From: Actinomycetota bacterium
Lineage (GTDB): Bacteria; Actinomycetota; UBA4738; HRBIN12
Length of the DNA stretch: 10,092 nt
Direction: 5' to 3'
Assembly (NCBI GenBank): GCA_005885325.1
Contig: VAYX01000125.1
Coordinates: 1-10,092, forward strand
In this document: positions 1 through 6,157 of the stretch, piece by piece
How positions within the stretch are numbered: the first letter of the stretch is position 1
Layout of the letters: the number at the start of each line of letters is the position of its first letter
Position numbers and translations under genes: made by a program
Notes under the pieces: generated by a model
The model's input: the letters and a program-made list of their open reading frames with translations, nothing else
What the model was told of the DNA's origin: nothing
Database searches by the model: none

Positions 1-1155
1 GTTCTCGCCTACCGGGGCCTGGGGACCTGGGTGGACATCTACGACACGGCGCTGTGGAACGACCCGCCTGCGGCCGTCCAGACCATGCAGGCCGACGGGA
101 TCCGGACGATCTACCTCCAGAGCTCGAACTTCTCTCACCCCGACATCGTGTTCCCCCTTCGGATGAGTGAGTTCATCGACGCGGCGCACGGGGCCGGGAT
201 GCGGGTGGTGGCCTGGTACCTTCCCTCGCTCGCCCATGTCAACGTCGACCTCCGGAAGTCGATGGCCGCGATCACCTTCCGCTCGGCCGCAGGGAGCGGG
301 GTCGACTCGTTCGCTCTCGACATCGAGTCCAGGGTGGTGAGCGACCCGACGGTCCGAACGGCCAGGCTGATGGACCTGTCGCAGCGGATCCGCGACGCCG
401 TGGGCCCGGGCTACCCGCTCGGCGCGATCACCCCGAATGCGGTCAGCCTGGCCAAGCCGACTACCTTCTGGCCCGACTTCCCGTACGCGTCGCTGAGGCA
501 GTACTACGACGTGTTCCTGCCCATGTGCTACTCGGGCACCGTCGCCACGGGAGGGCAGGCCGTCCACGACTACGCGGCGAGCTGCGCCGACCTGGTTCGG
601 GCGGGGGTCGGCGATCCCACGGTGCCCATCCACCAGATCGGCGGGGTCGCGGACAACTACGACGCGGCGGAGATCGAGGGGTTCGTGCGCGCCGTCCGGG
701 AGTACGGGCTCATGGGCGGGAGCCTGTACGACTTCATGACCACGGACGATCCTGCGGCCTGGGACCTGCTCAGGACCATCCCGGCGAACCCGAGGGAGTC
801 GCCCGCCCTGCCGATGCCGGTCGGCTCGCCGGACGCGGTGGGCAACATCCCGCGCGTCGACCGGAGCCATCCGAAGGAGGTCTTCTATCTGGCGCCCGGC
901 GGGCCGGGGGCCTTCAACCTGTCGTATCAGGGATTCGACCTCGGATCCGGCGAGGTCGCGCTATGGGTCAACTGGCAGCCGGTGAAGGCCATCGGCAAGG
1001 GACCGGCGGGCAAGTGGACGCGCACCCGGACGATCTCGATCGCCGATGAGCTCCTGCTGGACGACGCGCCGAACTCCATCGGCTTCATCGCCTCGGGCGA
1101 CTACCCGAGCTGGAGCACGTGGGGGGTCCGCGGCGTCAACCTGTCGACGGGGTAA
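1..1155 (+). CDS. Putative glycoside-hydrolase-like TIM-barrel protein, 5' end outside window
   Basis: The frame is open from base 1; the first visible codons read VLAYRGLGTW and lead directly into VDIYD, so the GTG at 31 is probably internal and the true start lies off the window. The fold looks like a (beta/alpha)8 barrel of the uncharacterised GH-like type. Counting from the GTG at 31, strand-like segments include GIRTIYLQ (23-30), GMRVVAWYLP (56-65), the acidic motif ALDIES (95-100) and FLPMCYSG (162-169), with SLYDFMTTD (231-239) near the barrel end. A DIE motif on a mid-barrel strand and an MCYS motif are typical of GH18-like and DUF4015-like barrels, where the acidic residues may be catalytic. 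Residues 280-374 look like a beta-rich accessory domain. Substrate is unknown. Export cannot be judged because the N-terminus is missing. A GC-rich hairpin follows 39 bases after the stop. Confidence 0.72.
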   Translation, partial: VLAYRGLGTWVDIYDTALWNDPPAAVQTMQADGIRTIYLQSSNFSHPDIVFPLRMSEFIDAAHGAGMRVVAWYLPSLAHVNVDLRKSMAAITFRSAAGSGVDSFALDIESRVVSDPTVRTARLMDLSQRIRDAVGPGYPLGAITPNAVSLAKPTTFWPDFPYASLRQYYDVFLPMCYSGTVATGGQAVHDYAASCADLVRAGVGDPTVPIHQIGGVADNYDAAEIEGFVRAVREYGLMGGSLYDFMTTDDPAAWDLLRTIPANPRESPALPMPVGSPDAVGNIPRVDRSHPKEVFYLAPGGPGAFNLSYQGFDLGSGEVALWVNWQPVKAIGKGPAGKWTRTRTISIADELLLDDAPNSIGFIASGDYPSWSTWGVRGVNLSTG

Positions 1156-1193
1156 GGTTGGTCCGTGACGGACGAATCCCCGCCGCAGGCCCG

Positions 1194-1214
1194 GCCAGCG
1201 GAAAGCCGGCTGGC
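1194..1214 (+). terminator. Candidate hairpin terminator after the GH-like gene
   Basis: GCCAGCGG and CCGGCTGGC form an eight-pair stem with one bulged G around an AAAG loop, 39 bases after the TAA at 1153-1155. There is no T-run, as is common in high-GC bacteria. The hairpin lies in the non-coding junction before the truncated VOC gene, so it could also be chance pairing in GC-rich DNA. Confidence 0.35.
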
Positions 1215-1252
1215 GCCGCGACTGTCGCGCCGCACCCGGGCGGGGAGAGAGC

Positions 1253-1642
1253 AGCGAGCCCGAGCTCGGCGCCATCCTCGGCCAGCCCGGGGTGCGATTG
1301 CTGTGGGGGGAGGTCGATCTGGGAGGAGGCCAGATCCTGGAGCTCCTCCAGTACCTCTCGCCGGACGGTGAGCCGCTGACGCCCGATCCCGCCAGGCCGG
1401 GCGGCACCCATATCGGACTGCGGGTGTCCGACATCGATGCGATGTACCTGCGGCTCTCTCAGGCGGGCGTCCCGATCCGATCGAAGCCCGTCGAGATCCA
1501 GGAGGAGGGTGACTGGCTGGGGGTTCGATGCCTGTACGCGAGCGATCCCGACGGCGTCACCATCGAGCTGGTCGAACGACCTGTGGTCCCCGGCCCGGTC
1601 GTGGTTCCCGACCTCGAGGCCGCCCGCTCCGACCAGGGGTAG
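1253..1642 (+). pseudogene. VOC family (glyoxalase/bleomycin-resistance type) protein, 5'-truncated
   Basis: The readable homology starts at about SEPELGAILGQPG (1253 onward) and runs to the TAG at 1640-1642. Typical VOC elements are visible: a central strand with LGGGQILELLQY, the second half-motif GGTHIGLRVSDIDAMYLRL, and the closing strand YASDPDGVTIELVE, whose Glu is the usual metal-ligand position. The first beta strand and helix of the fold (normally H-x-G-x-x-V-x-D-L ... FY) are absent. I read all three frames between 1156 and 1252 and found nothing resembling them. The only ATG/GTG start near the homology is the GTG at 1292, which has no ribosome-binding site and would remove still more of the domain. 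A tool may annotate 1292-1642 as an intact 116-residue protein. I consider a 5' deletion more likely. The gene converges on the M24 gene with 25 bases between stop codons. Confidence 0.6.
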
Positions 1643-1667
1643 TCTGCGGCACGTCCCCGGGTTCTGA

Positions 1668-2888
1668 TCACAGAAGAGCAGCGCAGTACGGGTATGGGGC
1701 GAGGTTCCTCGGCCCATCTGCGGCGAGAACGATCCCATCCCCGAGCTTCACCCCGTGGCGCCCGCCGACCTCCCCGGCGTAGACCTCGATCACCAGGGCC
1801 ATGCCGTCCTCCAGGACCCGGTCGGGGTTCGGCTGTGTATCGCCCGGGTAGGCCACGCTGGGGCTCTCCTCCTCGAGCCCGATCCCGTGGATCATGCACT
1901 CGTACCGTTGCGGCAGGTACCGGTCGGGAAGCCGCGGCGCCCGTTCGGCCAGTTCCCGGCACCTCACGCCAGGGCGCACGAGGTCCTTCATCGCCTCCAG
2001 CCAGTCGTGTGACGCTCGATAGGCATCATGTTGCTCTCGTGTCGGGGAGTCGTCGCCGCACAGGAACGTCCGTGAGACGCAGAAGAAGTAGCCGCCCAGG
2101 CACACGGAGTCGGTGTCGACGTAGACGAGGTCGCCAGGTTCGACGGCCCGGGCGGTTGCCTCGGCGCGCCAGGGGTTGGTGTTCGGGCCGGAGCAGACGG
2201 TGTTCGTGGCCAGGTGTTCGCCGCCGCCCGCCAGCAGTGTGCCGGCAAGGACCGCGAGCAGCTCGCGTTCGGTGAGACCGGGACGGATGGCAGCCTCGAA
2301 GTCGCGGAGCATCTCCGTCACCACCTGGCCGCCCATCGCGAGCACCTCGATCTCCTCGGGCGTCTTGACCTCCCGCGCTTCCATCGTCATCGGCGCGGAA
2401 TCGACGATCGAGATGCCGGCAGCCTGGAGCGCGAGGAACCCCGGCGTCCCCAGTCGATCGATCGCCAGCCGGTCATCGGTCACGCCGAGCTCGCGCATGG
2501 CCGCCGCCGTCTCCCGAGCGAAGATGGCGGCGTGCCAAGCGACGCCGTCGGTGAACTCCCAGGCGTGCATAGGGCGGACGTGGGCTTCGAGCTCGCCGAA
2601 CAGGTGCATCGAGTTCGGATGCTCGAACAGGATCGGCATGCCCTCGGCGGGGACCAGCGCGCACCGAACGAACGTCGTGGTGCTCCACACGGGCATGGCC
2701 GATGCTCCGGTCGCGTACCTGATGTTCGGCTCGTTGAACAGCAGGCACGCCTCGACGCCGTGCCGGTGCATCGCACCTTGGAGACGGGCCAGCCGACCAG
2801 CGCGCAGGTGCTCGAGATCCACACCGTTCGTTCGGTCGCCGTTCATCCCTCCGCCCCCCACCTCTCCGGGCACAGTCTCTGCACACAT
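1668..2888 (-). CDS. M24-fold (Xaa-Pro peptidase / DddP-like) protein with altered metal site
   Basis: This 406-residue protein has the two-domain M24 'creatinase/prolidase' layout: an N-terminal domain (about 24-170) and a pita-bread domain (about 175-400). The ATG at 2886-2888 is chosen because AAGGAG sits 7 bases upstream; the ATG at 2844-2846 (15th codon) is an alternative with poor spacing. Metal-site landmarks are D258-T-D260, H334 in MIHGIGLEEE, and E368 in VIEVYAGE. The D-x-D spacing to H334 (76 residues) equals that recalled for the DMSP lyase DddP, an M24 relative. However, the GYxxDxSRT aspartate is Cys270 and the final KLE glutamate is Gly383. A standard dimetal aminopeptidase is therefore doubtful. 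The gene is third in an operon after DGPF and ECF42, 67 bases after the sigma stop, with no obvious terminator between. Substrate is unknown; peptidase, lyase and non-enzymatic roles all remain open. Confidence 0.85.
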   Translation of the reverse strand: MCAETVPGEVGGGGMNGDRTNGVDLEHLRAGRLARLQGAMHRHGVEACLLFNEPNIRYATGASAMPVWSTTTFVRCALVPAEGMPILFEHPNSMHLFGELEAHVRPMHAWEFTDGVAWHAAIFARETAAAMRELGVTDDRLAIDRLGTPGFLALQAAGISIVDSAPMTMEAREVKTPEEIEVLAMGGQVVTEMLRDFEAAIRPGLTERELLAVLAGTLLAGGGEHLATNTVCSGPNTNPWRAEATARAVEPGDLVYVDTDSVCLGGYFFCVSRTFLCGDDSPTREQHDAYRASHDWLEAMKDLVRPGVRCRELAERAPRLPDRYLPQRYECMIHGIGLEEESPSVAYPGDTQPNPDRVLEDGMALVIEVYAGEVGGRHGVKLGDGIVLAADGPRNLAPYPYCAALL

Positions 2889-2955
2889 TGGACACTCCTT
2901 TCCAGGCGGAGTAGCCAGAGAGAGCGCCGGCCACGACCCGACGTCACCGGTGCGG

Positions 2956-4188
2956 TCAGCGCGAAGCTCGGCCACCGAGCCTGAGGAAGTCCCGTTCGGC
3001 GTTCGTCGGCGCCATGGCGGCCGCACGCTCGTACGCGGCCGCGGCCTCGGCGTGCCGACCCAGCCGCCGAAGCAGATCGGCTCGCGTGGCATGGAACGGG
3101 TAGTAGTTGTCGAGGTCCAGGTCGTCCACCAAAGCCAGCGCCGCAGCAGGCCCCCGCACCTCGCCGATGGCGATGGCCCGGTTGAGGGCCACGACCGGCG
3201 TGGGGGCGACCGCAAGCAACTGGTCGTACAGGGCGACGATCTGCCACCAGTCGGTCTGCTCGACAGTCGGGGCGTCCGCATGCACGGCGTTGATGGCCGC
3301 CTGGAGCTGATAGGGACCGGGCTGGTTACGGCGAAGGCACCGGCGGACGATCGCTTGACCCTCCTCGATCAGGACACGATCCCATCGTGTCCGGTCCTGC
3401 TCCCCGAGCACCACGAGGGAGCCGTCAGGCCGAGTTCGCAACGCGCGACGCGACTCGGTGAGGAGCAACAACGCGAGCAAACCGGCCGCCTCTGGCTCGT
3501 CGGGCATGAGCGTTGACAGGATCCGGGCGAGCCGGATCGCCTCCGAGCAGAGGCCCGGTTCGCCGGGGCCGGTCAGCCCGGCGTTGTAGACGAGGTAGAC
3601 GACGGCCAGCACCGGGCGGAGACGGCCGGACAGCTCGTGATCTTCCGGCACCCGGTAGGGGATCCGAGCCGCCTTGATCTTGCGTTTGGCGCGAACGAGG
3701 CGTTGGGCCATGGTCGGCTCGGCGACGAGGAACGCCCGGGCCACCTCGTCGGTCGTCATGCCGCAGAGCAGGCGTAGGGTCAGTGCCACCTGCGCTTCCG
3801 CGGAGAGTGCCGGGTGGCAGCAGGTGAAGATGAGGCGAAGCCGGTCGTCCTGCACGGGCCCCACCTCCTTAGGCATGCCGGGATCGTCGTTGCCGGGCGA
3901 GAGCGTCGCCACCTCGCTGAGTAATTCCCGTCCACGCACCTCGCGGCGGAGGCGCTCAATGGCACGGTTGCGGGCGGTCGTCGTGATCCAACCCCCCGGG
4001 TTGGGGGGAAGGCCATCGAACGGCCACTTGCGCAGCGCGACGGCGAACGCCTCCTGTACCGCATCCTCGGCGATGTCGATGTCACCAAAGATGCGTATCA
4101 GGGTGGCCACGGATCGGCCGGACTCCTCGCGGAAGATCCGGCCGATCTGGGCCGCGTCGACCTTGGGTGACGCGTCGAGGTCGCGCAC
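2956..4188 (-). CDS. ECF42-type RNA polymerase sigma factor with C-terminal TPR-like extension
   Basis: The gene encodes 410 residues from the GTG at 4186-4188, four bases after the stop of the preceding DGPF gene. This spacing, and a protein beginning just before region 2, decide the start; a longer reading would run back into the DGPF gene. Region sigma-2 is at about 14-85 with DAVQEAFAVALRKWP (42-56), and sigma-4 at about 118-178 with TCCHPALSAEAQVALTLRLL and the helix-turn-helix MTTDEVARAFLVAEPTMAQRL. The remaining 230 residues are the helical TPR/SnoaL-free extension of the ECF42 group, ending in repeats such as RADLLRRLGRHAEAAAAYERA. No anti-sigma gene is adjacent. In this group the extension is thought to be needed for activity, replacing an anti-sigma factor. 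DGPF proteins are the usual genetic partners and targets. The sigma factor probably directs its own operon. Confidence 0.93.
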   Translation of the reverse strand: MRDLDASPKVDAAQIGRIFREESGRSVATLIRIFGDIDIAEDAVQEAFAVALRKWPFDGLPPNPGGWITTTARNRAIERLRREVRGRELLSEVATLSPGNDDPGMPKEVGPVQDDRLRLIFTCCHPALSAEAQVALTLRLLCGMTTDEVARAFLVAEPTMAQRLVRAKRKIKAARIPYRVPEDHELSGRLRPVLAVVYLVYNAGLTGPGEPGLCSEAIRLARILSTLMPDEPEAAGLLALLLLTESRRALRTRPDGSLVVLGEQDRTRWDRVLIEEGQAIVRRCLRRNQPGPYQLQAAINAVHADAPTVEQTDWWQIVALYDQLLAVAPTPVVALNRAIAIGEVRGPAAALALVDDLDLDNYYPFHATRADLLRRLGRHAEAAAAYERAAAMAPTNAERDFLRLGGRASR

Positions 4189-4192
4189 GTTG

Positions 4193-4552
4193 TCAGGCCT
4201 CTGATGCGCGGAAAGGACGAACCTCGATCGGCTTCCCAACTGCTTCTGTGGTCTTCGACGCCCACACAAGCGCTGCGTCTAGGTCATCAGTCTCGATGAT
4301 ATAAAAGCCTCCCAGGTGTTCCTTCGACTCGGCGAAAGGGCCGTCGGTAGTCAGCACCTCGCCCTCGGACATGCGCACGACGGTGGCGGTGTCGGCTTCG
4401 TGCAGGGCGCCGCCGAAGACCCAGGCGCCGGCCGCCCTCAGCTCCTCGTTGAGGACCTGGATCCGCTTCCAGGACTGCTGCATCTCTTCGTCGCTCATCG
4501 CGGGGGCAGTTTCGCCCTCGACACTATGGACCGACAATAGGTACTGGGCCAT
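4193..4552 (-). CDS. DGPF domain / YCII-related protein
   Basis: This 119-residue protein starts at the ATG at 4550-4552, with AGGAGG 7 bases upstream, a very good ribosome-binding site. It carries the family signature TTDGPFAESKEHLGGFYIIE (68-87), including D70-G-P-F73, and a C-terminal strand IEVRPF. Proteins of this YCII/DGPF type are small dimeric alpha-beta barrels of unknown biochemical function, and are standard neighbours of ECF41/ECF42 sigma factors. Its stop is four bases before the sigma start, so the two are almost certainly cotranscribed and probably translationally coupled. The gene is the first of the three-gene operon and is the likeliest direct target of the sigma factor through the upstream TGTCGA element. 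Confidence 0.93.
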   Translation of the reverse strand: MAQYLLSVHSVEGETAPAMSDEEMQQSWKRIQVLNEELRAAGAWVFGGALHEADTATVVRMSEGEVLTTDGPFAESKEHLGGFYIIETDDLDAALVWASKTTEAVGKPIEVRPFRASEA

Positions 4553-4599
4553 TGGAGTCCCTCCTTGGCTCGGGCGGGCTGGTCCCGCCGCTCATCCTT

Positions 4600-4628
4600 G
4601 CTATGAACGGCCAGTGCCCAGATCGACA
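4600..4628 (-). promoter_or_regulatory. Candidate ECF42-type promoter for the DGPF-sigma-M24 operon
   Basis: On the minus strand TGTCGA occupies 4628-4623, about 71 bases upstream of the DGPF start codon. TGTCGA is the -35 core I recall for ECF42-dependent promoters. The matching -10 is not convincing: CGTTC follows after 13 bases (4609-4605) and TCATAG after 16. The site would leave a roughly 60-base leader containing the AGGAGG ribosome-binding site. The call rests on position and the hexamer alone. Confidence 0.38.
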
Positions 4629-4771
4629 CATGCATACAGAAAGATAGCGCCAGGCGGATGACGGCGACCCCTACTGCCCAACCGCATCGCTGTACCGCCG
4701 TCCCCGCCTATCCCAGCCCACCTGACAGGTTCCGCTCCTTGGTAAGGGGCACTCGAAGAGCCTAGGGTGGC

Positions 4772-4797
4772 CAGGCCGGACCTCCAGGTCCGGCCTG
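4772..4797 (-). terminator. GC-rich hairpin terminator after the cupin operon
   Basis: AGGCCGGACCT (4773-4783) and AGGTCCGGCCT (4786-4796) are perfect inverted repeats separated by CC, and C4772 pairs with G4797, giving a stem of up to 12 pairs with a tetraloop. It begins 27 bases after the cupin stop codon in the direction of transcription. No T-run follows. The rest of 4553-4824 holds the candidate sigma promoter and leader of the DGPF gene; I see no further gene there. Confidence 0.62.
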
Positions 4798-4824
4798 TGC
4801 CACTTCCGTTACGACGGGTGTCGG

Positions 4825-5196
4825 CTATCCCATCGACTCCAGGTTCTTCGTCACGACCTCCATCGTCTCGTTCAGCTCCGCCGTCGGGCTGAACTCGACG
4901 ATCTCGGTGTCGGGAAAGATCTCGGGCGTGTGGCCCGGGCCCACGTAGTAGGCCTCGCCGTCGACGACCTCGATGTCTCCGCCTGCCGTGTGGTAGACGA
5001 GCTTCCCTTTGACAACGTAGCCCCAGTGGGGGGACTGGCACCGATCCTCCGGCAGGCCTACGAACAGGGGGGCCATGTCCGCATGCTCGGTGTACCGCTC
5101 GAAACCGATCGTGTATCCCTCGGTCTCCCCGTACCGACCCTCGAAGCCAGGGGCTTGGATCGGCTCCCCGGTCGAGGTCTTCGACACCTTGCCCAT
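4825..5196 (-). CDS. Small cupin-domain protein
   Basis: This is a 123-residue single-domain cupin. The ATG at 5194-5196 is preceded by AAGGAG with 7-base spacing. The core runs from SPHWGYVVKGKLVYHT (55-70) through GDIEVVDGEAYYVGPGHTPEIF (73-94). It shows the turn-strand glycine-proline pattern of cupin motifs 1 and 2. The HxH of motif 1 is reduced to H57-W-G and the motif-1 glutamate is not evident; H89 in motif 2 is present. Metal binding is therefore uncertain. There is no signal peptide, so the protein is probably cytosolic. The gene follows the small secreted-protein gene by 60 bases and ends before a strong hairpin, so it is probably the last gene of the SRPBCC operon. It may bind a small ligand or act as an epimerase-like or dioxygenase-like enzyme; the sequence does not decide. 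Confidence 0.88.
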   Translation of the reverse strand: MGKVSKTSTGEPIQAPGFEGRYGETEGYTIGFERYTEHADMAPLFVGLPEDRCQSPHWGYVVKGKLVYHTAGGDIEVVDGEAYYVGPGHTPEIFPDTEIVEFSPTAELNETMEVVTKNLESMG

Positions 5197-5256
5197 CTCG
5201 ACTCTCCTTCCTGAGGCGGCTGCTCTCTGGGTTGCGTCGACAGCCGAAACGTTTCG

Positions 5257-5494
5257 CTACTCCTCCGGGCAGCTCTGACGGTCCGCGTGCGCGAACTCGC
5301 TGATCTCCCCCCTCGAGCTCGGGGTTCCGCGCCTCGAACGAGATGAAGGCGCCGAGGTCGGCACCGAGCACCGGCGCCAGCGCGGACAGCTCCTGTCCAG
5401 GGCAGCTCGCCTGCGGCGACGCGGCGCTCGCCGGCACCGCAGGAGCGAGCGTCACCAGCGCGCCGGTCAGGAAGATCCATCGCAGCGTCCTCAT
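5257..5494 (-). pseudogene. Small secreted two-cysteine protein, one-base frameshift
   Basis: The ATG at 5492-5494 is preceded by GGAGG with 8-base spacing. The first 24 or so residues are a classic signal peptide: MRTLRWIFLTG, then a hydrophobic core and PASA/AS. The mature part starts SPQASCPGQELSALAPVLG and continues GAFISFEARNPELEG. At a run of six Gs (plus-strand Cs at 5307-5312) the literal frame leaves the coding sense. Removing one base gives EISEFAHADRQSCPEE and a TAG at 5257-5259, for a total of exactly 78 residues with C31 and C75 able to form a disulfide. As written, the frame instead reads on for hundreds of bases across the cupin gene, which is not credible. I do not recognise a named family. 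The start is five bases past the SRPBCC stop, so translation is probably coupled. The break may be a sequencing homopolymer error, true decay or slippage. Confidence 0.66.
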
Positions 5495-5499
5495 CCCCC

Positions 5500-6063
5500 T
5501 CACCTCCCTCTCTCCGCCCGCTCCTCCGCCACACGAGCGAGGTTGCGGACCGATCGCCGGCTGACCTTCGTCGACACCGCCAGTCCGAGACCGCGGAGCC
5601 CCGGGACGTTGAAGGCACCGAGCATGCCTGGCATCTCGCTGATCCGCGTCACCCGAGACGTCGAGACGATCCGGCACCCACCCGGCGTGGGCTCGAGCTC
5701 GTACCGCCCGACGCTCGTCCAGTCGGTCGCGATGCCCTTCCTCGTCGTGAGCCGTGCCTCCGTGACGAACTCGAACGCCTTACCCGGCGTCGCTCCCGTG
5801 ACCACCGAGCGGTCCGAGAACGTTCCCATCGGGTCTGCGCCCGTAGAGTTGAACTCGGTGCCGACGACGGCCGGCCCGGCGGGCGCGTCCATCGTGAGCA
5901 GCCTGGTCCGCTTCCCCTGCCGCTCCCCGGCCCACACGATGTGGCTGGAGAGGTCGGCGAGCACGGCATACGCGATCTCCGTGCTGGCCCGCGAGGTCGC
6001 CTCCACGCGCACGACCAGCTCCTGCTTCAGGGCGTTGGCGCCCCGATCCCCCGTCTTCTGCAT
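5500..6063 (-). CDS. SRPBCC family protein (polyketide cyclase/START-like)
   Basis: The protein has 187 residues from the ATG at 6061-6063, chosen because GGAGG lies 8 bases upstream. The ATG at 6067-6069 and GTG at 6070-6072 are too close to that site. The helix-grip pattern is visible: an N-terminal strand LVVRVEATSRASTEIAYAVLADLSSHIVWAG, middle strands around GTEFNSTGADPMGTFSDRSVV and FEFVTEARL, then WTSVGRYELEPTPGGCRIVSTSRVT. A long C-terminal helix follows with SVRNLARVAEERAERGR. Such proteins bind hydrophobic ligands or act on them in a deep cavity; the ligand here is unknown. The gene leads a probable operon with the secreted protein and the cupin. A 20-bp palindrome lies 47 bases upstream of the start codon. 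Confidence 0.87.
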   Translation of the reverse strand: MQKTGDRGANALKQELVVRVEATSRASTEIAYAVLADLSSHIVWAGERQGKRTRLLTMDAPAGPAVVGTEFNSTGADPMGTFSDRSVVTGATPGKAFEFVTEARLTTRKGIATDWTSVGRYELEPTPGGCRIVSTSRVTRISEMPGMLGAFNVPGLRGLGLAVSTKVSRRSVRNLARVAEERAERGR

Positions 6064-6109
6064 CTGCATCACCTCCGACCCGCAGCGTGCCCCGCGGGGA
6101 CGTGCGAAG

Positions 6110-6129
6110 GATGGGGAACGTTCCCCATC
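6110..6129. promoter_or_regulatory. 20-bp perfect palindrome, candidate operator
   Basis: GATGGGGAAC (6110-6119) is followed directly by its reverse complement, giving an uninterrupted palindrome centred at 6119/6120. It lies in the 94-base gap between the LuxR remnant (stop at 6158) and the SRPBCC start (6063). A symmetric site of this length suits a dimeric repressor controlling the SRPBCC operon. As RNA it could also fold into an eight-pair stem with an ACGU loop 28 bases after the LuxR stop, and serve as a terminator. A shorter palindrome, CCCCGCGGGG, lies at 6090-6099 between it and the ribosome-binding site. Confidence 0.55.
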
Positions 6130-6157
6130 TTCGGCCGGAGATCGGACGGGGCCGGGA

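Noticed and set aside
1662..1675. TTCTG-ATCA-CAGAA hairpin at the M24 stop codon
   Set aside because: The stem has only five pairs and no T-run, and it overlaps the coding end, so it is too weak to call a terminator.
2844..2933. ECPMCAETVPGE reading near the M24 start, resembling a zinc-ribbon motif
   Set aside because: The first part lies upstream of the well-supported ATG and there is no second CxxC. It is likely chance from the ribosome-binding-site sequence.
2176..3516. Long open frame on the plus strand opposite the M24 and sigma genes
   Set aside because: It is antisense to two well-recognised genes, has an arginine- and serine-rich composition typical of GC-rich mirror frames, and shows no domain.
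5237..5242. Second TGTCGA (minus strand) upstream of the cupin gene
   Set aside because: With normal spacing transcription would start inside or beyond the cupin ribosome-binding site, and no -10 is visible. It is probably chance.
4601..5256. Continuation of the secreted-protein frame past its corrected stop
   Set aside because: It overlaps the whole cupin gene in another frame, loses any sensible composition, and exists only because of the G6 shift.
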